Positions 1 to 7,068 of a stretch of 24,217 nt of DNA are shown here, piece by piece (position 1 is the first letter of the stretch; each line of letters opens with the position of its first letter). The notes beneath the pieces are model-generated. The model saw only the letters and a list, made by a program, of their open reading frames with translations, did no database searches and was not told the DNA's origin. This DNA is from Phycisphaerae bacterium (lineage in GTDB: Bacteria > Planctomycetota > Phycisphaerae > UBA1845): assembly GCA_021604825.1 (NCBI GenBank), contig BQJS01000055.1, positions 1-24,217 on the forward strand. The letters run 5' to 3'. The position numbers and the translations under genes are program-made.

Positions 1-194
1 CCCTCGGCATCGCCAGCACCCTCGCGGAATGCGAGGCGAACACCGTCGGGGTAGGAAGTAAGGCGTGCCACAGGAGGATTAGAGGCGCGCTCCGCCCTCG
101 CGTTTCGGCGCGAGGGCGGCCCTGATTCCAGGTTCGCTGGGCATTCAATCGGCGCAGGTACCAGAGCATTCAGGAATGCAAGTTGCAGCTTCAT
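1..194. other. Ambiguous left edge; possible partial ORF on either strand
   Basis: Two open frames compete here. On the plus strand a frame entering from the left edge ends at TGA 123-125 and could be the tail of an upstream gene. On the minus strand a frame starting at ATG 194-192 stays open for 64 codons to the window edge. Both show purine-nonN-pyrimidine codon bias in places, and neither has a ribosome binding site or a domain I recognise. The GC-rich hairpin at 92-119 lies inside both frames. If that hairpin is a terminator, a plus-strand gene ending at TAG 52-54 or TGA 123-125 fits better, but sequence left of the window is needed to decide. Confidence 0.2.
92..119 (+). terminator. Strong GC-rich hairpin, possible terminator
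   Basis: A perfect 11-bp inverted repeat (92-102 pairs with 109-119, CCGCCCTCGCG on the left arm) encloses the 6-base loop TTTCGG. No T-tract follows, so this is not a canonical rho-independent terminator. It could still mark the end of a gene lying to the left, upstream of the lipoprotein gene at 278. A structural repeat of another kind is possible. Confidence 0.45.
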
Positions 195-277
195 TGGATT
201 GGAGAAGCCAACATACCGGATTGGCTTAAACGTTGGCCGCTGGTCGCACCACCTTCCATGAATGAGGGGAGATCGTG

Positions 278-487
278 ATGAGTGAACTGAAAATACTATC
301 ACTGCCCTCGAAGGTGTGGTGCGAATTGGTGCTGTTCGACGTGGCTGTGCTTGCTTTTTCATTGCTCGTTGGCACCAGTTGCTATACGGCGGACGAGGCG
401 GAGAGCACAACGGACGAAGTCCGAATGTCAATCGGCACCGAACCCGCTACAGACGAGTCGATTGGCGTGCAAATGACTGACGATTAG
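278..487 (+). CDS. Small acidic lipoprotein-like protein (69 aa)
   Basis: The ATG at 278 follows GAGGGGA (264-270) at a spacing of 7; an in-frame GTG lies directly before it at 275. The product has a hydrophobic stretch at about residues 17-31 ending in V-G-T-S-C, a rough lipobox, followed by an acidic Thr/Glu/Asp-rich tail. This resembles the N-termini of the two larger lipoproteins downstream, which also carry acidic linkers after the lipobox cysteine. I recognise no domain. It may be a free-standing small envelope lipoprotein, or the surviving N-terminus of a degraded larger one, given the peroxidase relic nearby. Confidence 0.5.
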   Translation: MSELKILSLPSKVWCELVLFDVAVLAFSLLVGTSCYTADEAESTTDEVRMSIGTEPATDESIGVQMTDD

Positions 488-593
488 GAATTCCAACTAT
501 CTGTGATCGGATGGATAGTCCGTCGATCGCGATATCGATGATGCGCCGGCCGCAAGTGCGGGTAAGGATTTTGAGATGTAACGCTATCCGCCG
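488..593 (+). other. Intergenic stretch, nothing recognised
   Basis: This gap separates the small lipoprotein gene from the promoter at 594. No hairpin with a T-tract and no open frame of interest was seen. Confidence 0.4.
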
Positions 594-623
594 TTGAGAT
601 GTACTGCCTTAACCTGCTATACT
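594..623 (+). promoter_or_regulatory. Sigma70-like promoter for the gene at 679
   Basis: TTGAGA (594-599) and TATACT (618-623) are separated by 18 bases, close to the sigma70 consensus. The expected start near 630 leaves a leader of about 50 nt before ATG 679, which contains a good ribosome binding site. This is a prediction from consensus matching only. Confidence 0.5.
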
Positions 624-678
624 CGATCATGTGACGTATCAGTCATGCGAATGTGAATGTATCTGGAGGAAGAACACC

Positions 679-1149
679 ATGTCGAGATTCGCAAAGACCT
701 GCTTTGTGACACTTGCAATCCTCTCAAATGGTGAGGCGATTCCGGCCAGCGCGGTGGAGGATCCGATCGTTATCAAAGTACACCTGGCGGGCGAGGTAAA
801 GAACACTCCGTCCGGCCAATCGATCCCATCGACGGATACAGAAAAAGCCGCAGCACTACCCACGCCCCACTCAAATCCCACCATTGCGGATACGCCAGCG
901 GACGATGCAGTCAACAAAGAGGTTTTCTGGGGATATGCAAAGCCTTCCAAGAACTCGGTGCCGAGGATTAAACGAACCGTTCGCGCCAAGCCACCATGGG
1001 CCTATAAAGCTACCAACAAGGGATACACGCCCAAACCACACCGCGAATATCAACGGAAACGAGATTGGACCTACCGACCCAAGCGGTCATTTCGATATCA
1101 CGCGAAGTCTGACTGGACTTATCACGCACGCAATTGGCGCAACCGCTAA
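679..1149 (+). CDS. Exported basic, Trp/Tyr-rich small protein (156 aa)
   Basis: The start at ATG 679 is chosen over an earlier in-frame ATG at 631 because GGAGGA (665-670) lies 8 bases upstream and the resulting N-terminus is a plausible signal peptide, with cleavage after about residue 25 (P-A-S-A then V-E-D). Residues 26-100 are low-complexity Pro/Thr/Ala. Residues 104-156 are strikingly basic and aromatic, with repeats of the form W-x-Y plus basic residues: PWAY at 106-109, DWTY at 129-132 and again at 145-148, with SFRY and REYQ variants between. No family is recognised. A positively charged exported tail could bind anionic polymers in the envelope, but that is inference. The gene has its own predicted promoter. 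Confidence 0.6.
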   Translation: MSRFAKTCFVTLAILSNGEAIPASAVEDPIVIKVHLAGEVKNTPSGQSIPSTDTEKAAALPTPHSNPTIADTPADDAVNKEVFWGYAKPSKNSVPRIKRTVRAKPPWAYKATNKGYTPKPHREYQRKRDWTYRPKRSFRYHAKSDWTYHARNWRNR

Positions 1150-1185
1150 GGCAATTCAGTCGTGAAGGCTCAATTGTGAAGGCTG

Positions 1186-1490
1186 GGTATTCATCCCAAT
1201 GGCGCTTTGCACGTCTACTGTTCGGACGATGAGCGGGCTCAGGCGCTGCGCACGCTGGATGGGACTGGCAAGCTGCGTACGAGTACAGAAGTCCCGCTAC
1301 CGTTCAATGAAGAGGGCCTCAAAAACGCACCATCTTCTTCGAGCATATCCTCCTGCCTCGTGGTATTAGTGCCAATAAGCAGGTTGGAATAACCGCAATG
1401 TAGACGCAATTCGTTCCCGATAACAATCATTGGACAGAATAAATCACCACGCTTGAACCGGACTTGGCTGGCGATGAGTTGCCGGACAAC
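1186..1490 (+). pseudogene. Decayed animal-haem-peroxidase-like relic
   Basis: Conceptual translation in shifting frames reproduces the middle of the peroxidase encoded at 1706. The relic reads V-F-I, then (frameshift) VYCSDDERAQALRTLDGTGK and LPFNEEG, then after another shift ISANKQVGITAM, a stop, FVPDNNHWTE, a stop, and an acidic stretch ending LAGDELPDN. The intact gene has SAVYGSELERAEALRTLDGT, SNEQVGLTAMHTVFVREHN and the same order throughout. The N-terminal half with the distal His and the C-terminal half with the proximal His are missing. There are at least two frameshifts and two stops, so no functional product is expected. Its divergence from the neighbour suggests an old tandem duplicate or an old insertion, not a recent copy. 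Confidence 0.8.
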
Positions 1491-1705
1491 GTGTTCCTTG
1501 TGCCGTTGTCTAATCGCCAACCTCCTCCTACTGCACGCCAGTCACCGACCCATTCGCGAAAAAAAATCGGCATTGCTGTAGATTGTCGGCACGCATATCC
1601 GTTTCATCTCCTAGCGAAGAGGTCGCCGACAACGCTGCCCCGCGCACGTCAGGGACTCCATTGATGAGTAACTCGTGCCCCTTTACCCGACTAAAGGAGA
1701 TTGAC
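1491..1705 (+). other. Spacer upstream of the peroxidase gene
   Basis: Past the recognisable relic I see no conserved coding sequence. The end holds the ribosome binding site AAAGGAGA (1693-1700) of the peroxidase gene. An open frame in phase with that gene extends up to 1583, but it lacks a ribosome binding site and a signal sequence. Confidence 0.4.
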
Positions 1706-3448
1706 ATGAGGACACAATTCAAGCGATATCGACCAATACCGCCCGGACGCGGTCTGTTTAGTGTGACATGCGGGGCGCTATTCGCTCTGTTTGCGCTACT
1801 CGGATGCACCGAGGAGATCGATACGCCAGCAGACGACGAGCCTGGAGCACGTCGCGATTTTCCTGGGCCGCGCCCAATGAACGGACGTCCGAACCGAAAC
1901 AAAGAACCCAACCGCGGTTCCGACTCGGTGCGCTTCTCCGATGAGGTTCGCTCATTTAACGGCGTCGGCAACAACCGCGAAGAGACCGAATGGGGTGCGG
2001 TGGGTGCGTTTCTCATCAGACTGGCGGACGAAGCATACGATGATGGGGTAGGCGCGCCATCGGGAGTGGATCGTCCGAACGCACGTGCGATCAGTAACAC
2101 CGTCGCGGCCCAAGACGAGGAGATTCCAAACTCCGCCGGCGTCTCCGATTTCGTTTGGCAATGGGGCCAGTTTCTCGACCACGACATCACGGAGACACCC
2201 TTCGCCGACCCGGCCGAGGAGTTCAACATCGCCGTGCCCACCGGCGATCCGTGGTTCGATCCGTTCAACACGGGGACGGTCGAGATTCCATTGAACCGTT
2301 CGGTCTACGAATTCGTCGATGGGGTGCGCCAACAGTTCAACGCCATTACCGCTTTCATCGACGGATCGGCTGTCTACGGATCTGAACTCGAACGGGCCGA
2401 AGCGCTGCGAACCCTGGATGGGACCGGCCGTCTCGCTACGAGCGACGGAGACCTGTTGCCATTCAACACAGATGGTGAGGTGAACGTACCGGATGACTCC
2501 GCGCGTTACTTCCTCGCTGGCGACGTTCGTTCCAACGAGCAGGTCGGGCTCACGGCCATGCACACGGTGTTCGTCCGCGAACACAACTACTGGGCCGAAA
2601 TGATCAGTGCGGAAGACGCGGAACTTACCGGCGAGCAGATTTACCAAGAAGCGCGTGCCATTGTCACTGCTGAGATGCAAGTGATCACGTATCGCGAGTT
2701 TCTGCCGGCGCTGCTCGGGCCGGGCGCTTTGGAGCCCTACAGCGGTTACAGCGCCGACATCAACCCGACGATCAGCAACGAGTTCGCCACAGCCTCCTAT
2801 CGCTTGGGGCACAGCATGCTGTCGTCGGTGTTGCTGCGACTGAATGCCGACGGCTCCGAGATCGACGGTGGAAACATTGCGCTGGCCGATGCATTCTTCA
2901 ATCCAGAAGAGATCGTAACGTGGGGGATCGACCCGATCCTTCGAGGCCTGGCCGCGCAGGAGGCTCAAGAGATCGACACGTTCGTGGTCGACGGCGTGCG
3001 GAACTTTCTCTTCGGTGCGCCCGGTGCGGGCGGTTTGGATCTCGTCGCGCTGAATATTCAGCGCGGCCGCGACCACGGGCTGCCATCCCTCAATGAAGTC
3101 CGCACGGCAATCGGCCTAGACATGCACGCCGACTTCGCAAGCGTCAATAGCGATCCGGCGGTGCAGGCGCGGCTCGCAGCCATCTATGACGACGTTGGCC
3201 AAATTGACCTGTGGGTCGGCGGGTTGGCCGAGGAGCATGTGACCGGTGCGTTGGTTGGCGAGACGATTCTCACAATTGTACGCAACGAGTTTGAACGTCT
3301 CCGTGACGGGGATCGGTTTTGGTACGAGCGCTACCTCCCGGCTGCGATTGTCCAGATGGTGGAGGGCCAGACGCTGGCGACGATCATCCGTCGCAACACG
3401 GACATTGGCGACGAGCTTCAAGACGATGTGTTTCGAGTTGTGCAGTAA
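1706..3448 (+). CDS. Lipoprotein haem peroxidase, animal-peroxidase family (580 aa)
   Basis: The start at ATG 1706 follows AAAGGAGA at a spacing of 5 and gives a lipoprotein signal ending L-L-G-C (Cys34). The catalytic domain covers about residues 75-575. Visible hallmarks of the animal haem peroxidase/cyclooxygenase superfamily are the distal-His segment WGQFLDHDIT (His159), FIDGSAVYGS (218-227), TAMHTVFVREHN with the catalytic Arg291, the proximal-His segment ASYRLGHSM (His369), and LNIQRGRDHGLP (449-460). These residues are all present, so it should bind haem and catalyse H2O2-dependent oxidation. The substrate is unknown. The protein is probably anchored to a membrane and faces the periplasm or outside. 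A decayed relative lies immediately upstream and a CotH-like lipoprotein downstream. Confidence 0.93.
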   Translation: MRTQFKRYRPIPPGRGLFSVTCGALFALFALLGCTEEIDTPADDEPGARRDFPGPRPMNGRPNRNKEPNRGSDSVRFSDEVRSFNGVGNNREETEWGAVGAFLIRLADEAYDDGVGAPSGVDRPNARAISNTVAAQDEEIPNSAGVSDFVWQWGQFLDHDITETPFADPAEEFNIAVPTGDPWFDPFNTGTVEIPLNRSVYEFVDGVRQQFNAITAFIDGSAVYGSELERAEALRTLDGTGRLATSDGDLLPFNTDGEVNVPDDSARYFLAGDVRSNEQVGLTAMHTVFVREHNYWAEMISAEDAELTGEQIYQEARAIVTAEMQVITYREFLPALLGPGALEPYSGYSADINPTISNEFATASYRLGHSMLSSVLLRLNADGSEIDGGNIALADAFFNPEEIVTWGIDPILRGLAAQEAQEIDTFVVDGVRNFLFGAPGAGGLDLVALNIQRGRDHGLPSLNEVRTAIGLDMHADFASVNSDPAVQARLAAIYDDVGQIDLWVGGLAEEHVTGALVGETILTIVRNEFERLRDGDRFWYERYLPAAIVQMVEGQTLATIIRRNTDIGDELQDDVFRVVQ

Positions 3449-3868
3449 TCCCCGGGGAAGCGCCGGGTTCGACCGACGTCGGGGTCAGCGTCGAGCAACC
3501 GCCTGCGGGTGGTCTGGCGTCGACGGGGCTGCACGATTCGATGGTCAGCCGCGTACGAAGGGGCGCGTACTTCATCCGAGTATTCGAGCGGATCGCCCCG
3601 GCGGCGGACAACCACAAGCAACCAGTGCGCGGCTTACTCGCCGAGTGCTGGTTGCCGTCTTAAGTGCAGCGCTATTCTGCGGCCCGGAGCACTGTATCGT
3701 TTGAGGAGGGATCACCAACGGTTGGAGCAGCGCGGGCACGCGTCGCCAACGCAAAAAACATTCCCTGCGGTAGTAGAAAGGCCGCCTCCAAGCACGTTTA
3801 CCTGCCTGAGGCCGCTGAGTTTGCAAGGGCCGGCCCAGAATGACAACAACCACAAAAGGAGTCGGACG
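3449..3868 (+). other. Intergenic region between peroxidase and CotH genes
   Basis: There are 420 bases without a supported gene. Just after the peroxidase stop is the palindrome TCCCCGGGGA (3449-3458), and a small CCCGG/CCGGG stem (3451-3455 with 3463-3467), which may be a weak terminator. A frame in phase with the CotH gene is open from 3509, but it has no ribosome binding site and would bury the lipoprotein signal. No clear promoter was found. Confidence 0.45.
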
Positions 3869-5347
3869 ATGAATCGAATCAATTGGAAATATGGTGTGCA
3901 GTTTGTCGCTGTGGCCGTTGGAGCGACCGTGCTGCTGGTGGGTTGCGCAGTCGACGAATTGATCGACACCTCCAGCGACGACGAAATGGCCGCCACGTCC
4001 GGTGACGACAGTTCCACATCTGACGCGGACGGTGAAACCTCGGTAGTGGATGATGCGGATTTCGAGGCCACCGATTGGACGGAGGCCACTCACAGCAACA
4101 ATGCCGACCCCGATTATGATGAGGTTTTCGACGATACCATGGTCAAACGTTTTGATTTCGTCGTCACAGCGGACCGATGGCAAAGTATGTTGGATGATAT
4201 GACTGCAACCTACGGCGAGCTTGGTCAGAGAGGAACCGGACCGGGATTGGTCGATATTGACGAAGACCCGATTTTTGTCCCGGCAGAAGTCTTTTACAAC
4301 GGTACGCAATGGTACCGAGTCGGGATTCGCTTCAAGGGAAACTCGAGCCTCCAAAGCAGCTGGCAGCAAGGAATACTCAAGCTCTCGTTCAAGATGGATT
4401 TTGACGAGTTTGAAGACGACTATCCGCAAATCGACAATCAGCGCTTCTATGGTTTCAAGAAAGTCAGTCTGAAAAACAACTTCGATGACAGATCCTTCTT
4501 GCGAGAGAAGGTCGCGTCAGACGTGTTCGCGGCAGCCGGCGTGCCTATATCACATACCGCCTTTTACACCCTGTACGTTGACCATGGAAACGGTCCTGAA
4601 TACTTCGGGCTTTATACATTGGTCGAGGAGGTCGACGGCGAAGTGCTCGATACGCAATTCTCCAGCGACGATGGGAACCTCTACAAACCGGAGGGAGTCG
4701 GTGCGAGTTTTGTCGACGGATCATTCGATGAAGAGTACTTCGAGAAAAAGACCAACGAGGACGAGGAAGATTGGACCGATATTCTAGCGCTGTTCGCAGC
4801 ACTGCATGACGATACCGCCAGCACCGACACTGAAACCTGGAGAGCCAACCTGGAGTCGGTCTTCAACGTCGATGGATTTCTCAAGTACCTAGCCGTCAAC
4901 GGCATCATTCAGAATTGGGATACCTACGGGAGGATGACTCAAAACTACTACTTGTACAACGATCCGGAAACATCGAAGCTGACCTGGATCCCCTGGGACA
5001 ACAATGAAGCGCTTCAGGAGGGCAAGAATGGCGGCGCACTGGCGCTCGACTTTGGGGATCTTCAGTCAAACAGTTGGCCTTTAATCGAGAAACTGTATGC
5101 CGATGAAGTCTACAAGGAACGATACGATGACTACCTCATGGAGGTCATCGGAGAGGCCTTCGAGACCGCTAGCATTCAGATGCTCTACGACACGTATGCG
5201 GACTTGGTCGGACCCTACGCGACGACAGAGGTCGCGGGGTATTCCTTCCTTAGTGGGCCCGGCGACTTCGACAACGCCATCGCTGAGCTGAAAACTCATG
5301 CCAGCAGCCGTGATACGGCGGTTGATACGTACTTGAGCGAACAATAG
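3869..5347 (+). CDS. CotH-family protein kinase-like lipoprotein (492 aa)
   Basis: ATG 3869 follows AAAAGGAG (3854-3861) at a spacing of 7 and gives a lipoprotein signal with L-L-V-G-C (Cys26). An acidic Asp/Ser/Thr linker (residues 29-90) follows. The CotH domain covers about 94-480: KRFDFVV at the start, IRFKGNSS (153-160), YGFKKVSLKNNFDD (194-207), FGLYTLVEEVDGEVL (246-260), LYKPEG (271-276), then NWDTYGRMTQNYYLY (349-363) and IPWDNNEAL (374-382). The two NWD/PWD aspartates are candidates for the catalytic and metal-binding positions known in spore-coat CotH, a secreted kinase; exact equivalence is inferred. The likely role is phosphorylation of exported proteins. The gene's stop is immediately followed by an IS3 relic, so its original 3' context is lost. 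Confidence 0.88.
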   Translation: MNRINWKYGVQFVAVAVGATVLLVGCAVDELIDTSSDDEMAATSGDDSSTSDADGETSVVDDADFEATDWTEATHSNNADPDYDEVFDDTMVKRFDFVVTADRWQSMLDDMTATYGELGQRGTGPGLVDIDEDPIFVPAEVFYNGTQWYRVGIRFKGNSSLQSSWQQGILKLSFKMDFDEFEDDYPQIDNQRFYGFKKVSLKNNFDDRSFLREKVASDVFAAAGVPISHTAFYTLYVDHGNGPEYFGLYTLVEEVDGEVLDTQFSSDDGNLYKPEGVGASFVDGSFDEEYFEKKTNEDEEDWTDILALFAALHDDTASTDTETWRANLESVFNVDGFLKYLAVNGIIQNWDTYGRMTQNYYLYNDPETSKLTWIPWDNNEALQEGKNGGALALDFGDLQSNSWPLIEKLYADEVYKERYDDYLMEVIGEAFETASIQMLYDTYADLVGPYATTEVAGYSFLSGPGDFDNAIAELKTHASSRDTAVDTYLSEQ

Positions 5348-5760
5348 CCAGCGCCAATGTACGGCCGCCGGTTTAATGAATCGTTAGGTCAACGGTTCTT
5401 CCTCGTCACGCGCCTGTCATGAACAACATTGCGACGCTCGCGATTGTCGCTGCACCCGGCCGGTCTGACGCTCGGAAGCCTTCATACGGTCCATCACCTG
5501 ATAGTCCGCCGTTTGCTTCCGTTGCGGACTCGCAAGTTTGGGTTGGCCGCCTCCCAAGGGGTCGCCTTGTTCAGTTCCGCGTCAGCAAGCAAACGTTTCA
5601 AATGCGTGTTCTCTCGCACCAGCTACAGAAGCCGCCTCGTCTGGTCTGCCTTTAGCCTGCCGTATTTCTTTTGCCATCGGTAATATGTGTGGTCAGTCAT
5701 AACTGATCCGCTCGCAAGGGATGCAATCAAGAGTATCCGCTCCGTGGCCAAAACCAATCC
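5348..5760 (-). mobile_element. Fossil IS3-family transposase (orfA end plus orfB start)
   Basis: Minus-strand translation from about 5700 reads MTDHTYYRWQKKYGRLKADQ, the hallmark end of the IS3 OrfA helix-turn-helix. An in-frame TAG at 5625-5623 follows, then LVRENTHLKRLLADAELNKA, the OrfA leucine-zipper segment. After a frameshift comes VMDRMKASERQTGRV and RQSRASQ, matching the start of OrfB. Past a stop come RDEEEPLT and, past another stop, RFIKPAAVHWRW, which resembles the OrfB stretch ahead of the conserved Y-G-R-R motif. The catalytic DDE domain and recognisable terminal repeats are absent. It is inactive and abuts the CotH stop codon. The right boundary near 5760 is approximate. Confidence 0.82.
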
Positions 5761-5923
5761 TTGATGTTGGTCGTTAGCATGGAAGAAATCGGCACTCACA
5801 CTCTTCGGGTCATGAGCCGGATACGACATGAGCGGCAAAAATCCATGGTTCCGCACGACAATCGATTTGAAACAAGTCTGACCAAATCGTCATATCAACC
5901 ATACGGCTTCCCCACCAGATTAG

Positions 5924-5937
5924 GAGGGGGCCCCCTC
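5924..5937. repeat. 14-bp perfect palindrome
   Basis: GAGGGGG is followed directly by CCCCCTC with no loop. Such a loopless GC palindrome is more like a protein-binding site or an element scar than a terminator. Function unknown. Confidence 0.5.
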
Positions 5938-6008
5938 TTGCGGTTCGATTTCGCTTCGGTCCAGCTCTGCGCCGCACTAGTCCGCTCTGCAGGGCCTCCA
6001 CACCCGAA

Positions 6009-6062
6009 AAGTGCCACTATATGGCACTTGAAGCCCCATACAGAAGGCCCGTATCGGGGCCT
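6009..6062. repeat. Two adjacent hairpins
   Basis: The first is a perfect 8-bp stem, AAGTGCCA (6009-6016) with TGGCACTT (6022-6029), loop CTATA. The second is a 6-bp stem, AGGCCC (6045-6050) with GGGCCT (6057-6062), loop GTATCG. Neither has a T-tract on the plus side. They could act as bidirectional terminators between the convergent CotH and NACHT transcription units, which is consistent with their position. Confidence 0.45.
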
Positions 6063-6328
6063 CTAGACGCCCCTCCGCCATAAAGGCCTGTAGGCCCGCT
6101 CTACCGCGCGATCGGATTCAAAGGGGCCACTGGAATCTTCCAAGGCGATCGCGCCCTATGGGGCGGTGTAGGCGCGTAGGGACTGAGTTCGGATTGGTGT
6201 CTGCAATGCTCAAAGGGTCTCGTTCTTGGTGCGCCCGCGATCTTGGCTGGGGCCTGGACTGGATTCAGGTCTGCCTGGCAATCCCAGGTCGGTTACCGAG
6301 CATAGAGTCCATCGCGAATCTCTTCGGG

Positions 6329-6715
6329 TCAAGGCGAATTACCGGATACTGAACACACCGCGTTACAATGCAATAACAGTTCTTCGTCGGTGGCGGTCTG
6401 CTCAGCTAGGTCGAATCGCAAGTTCTGGTCAACACGAATGAGGTAATAGAGCATCAACGGTGGGTAGCCCGATTGCTTCAACGAACTAAGAATAACTTTC
6501 TGAATGGTGAATCGATGCGGAAGTATCGAAGGCGAACAGAGATCTAGGAATTGACTCGCAAGCCATCGCTGCTGAATGGTCCGCGTTCCTCCTGCTCTGT
6601 CCTTCTCAGACGCTTTTGACGCGGAATTCTTGACTGTTTGCGATCCAACCCCCAATCGGAAAGCAGCCCACTCGTACGCGATCTCCGAGGGCTTAAATGT
6701 ACTTCGCAGATCCAT
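6329..6715 (-). CDS. Possible hypothetical protein or 5'-truncated gene remnant
   Basis: The frame encodes 128 residues with plausible composition and codon choice but no family I recognise. The ATG at 6715 lacks a ribosome binding site. The frame stays open upstream without an ATG to TAG 6775-6773, and that extension (QLSEIIGCVERQ and on) also reads like protein. This suggests the real 5' end lay further upstream and was cut off near 6754-6773, where a possible mobile-element boundary lies. It may therefore be the 3' remnant of a disrupted gene. A chance open frame cannot be excluded. Confidence 0.3.
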   Translation of the reverse strand: MDLRSTFKPSEIAYEWAAFRLGVGSQTVKNSASKASEKDRAGGTRTIQQRWLASQFLDLCSPSILPHRFTIQKVILSSLKQSGYPPLMLYYLIRVDQNLRFDLAEQTATDEELLLHCNAVCSVSGNSP

Positions 6716-7057
6716 TGCAAGCTGCGAGCTGCACTGCCTCTCGACGCACCCAATGATCTCCGACAGTTGATTCTAGAAAAAAACGCGATTTTAGATTTCG
6801 TGGCAGTCGGAACGTAAATAGCCGATTTGGCAAGAGTTACAAGGGTTCGCGAGCCGAATTCTAATTCTGCGTGCGCGACTTTAGAAACTGGCTAATCGGA
6901 TTTGCGACAGATGGAATAGATCAACAGTTCTTAAGGGAATATCGCCACAAGTGCTTGTTATGAAATACTTTACATTGAATCACATGGGGATAGATAGAGA
7001 GTGTATGGTTCGGACATTCGGACACTGTGATTTTGCCACCATTCGTGGTTGATGCGT
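6716..7057. other. Non-coding stretch downstream of the NACHT gene, possible element left end
   Basis: AT-richer, with no supported gene except a possible continuation of the minus-strand frame below 6773. It contains CTAGAAAAAAAC (6773-6784), a variant of which recurs twice right of the transposition genes, and two tandem TTCGGACA repeats near 7009-7024. It lies beyond the 3' end of the NACHT gene and is the expected place for the left terminus of the element. No terminal inverted repeat was proven. Confidence 0.35.
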
Positions 7058-7068
7058 TCATTCGGACA
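7009..7068. repeat. Three copies of TTCGGACA
   Basis: TTCGGACA occurs in tandem at 7009-7016 and 7017-7024, and again at 7061-7068 overlapping the last codons of the NACHT gene. The spacing of the third copy suggests short repeated binding sites, but I found no matching copy on the right side of the module. Confidence 0.4.

Larger units (their letters stand above)
5761..6328. other. Intergenic region with palindromes, no gene recognised
   Basis: About 570 bases without a credible coding frame. It contains three strong inverted repeats, listed separately, at 5924, 6009 and 6045. Short open frames here lack ribosome binding sites and recognisable content. It may be further decayed insertion-sequence DNA or a transcription-termination zone. 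Confidence 0.4.

Noticed and set aside
884..1165. 93-codon plus-strand frame overlapping the exported W-x-Y protein
   Set aside because: It has no ribosome binding site and is out of phase with the gene that has a signal peptide, promoter and ribosome binding site.
1952..3076. 374-codon open frame on the minus strand inside the peroxidase gene
   Set aside because: The plus strand carries all peroxidase motifs; the minus frame has no recognised content and is a shadow of biased codon use.
3572..4429. 285-codon minus-strand frame over the start of the CotH gene
   Set aside because: It overlaps a clear lipoprotein signal and CotH motifs on the plus strand and has no ribosome binding site.
5980..6160. 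tRNA-like segment as an integration target
   Set aside because: The hairpins do not form a cloverleaf and no T-arm consensus is present.
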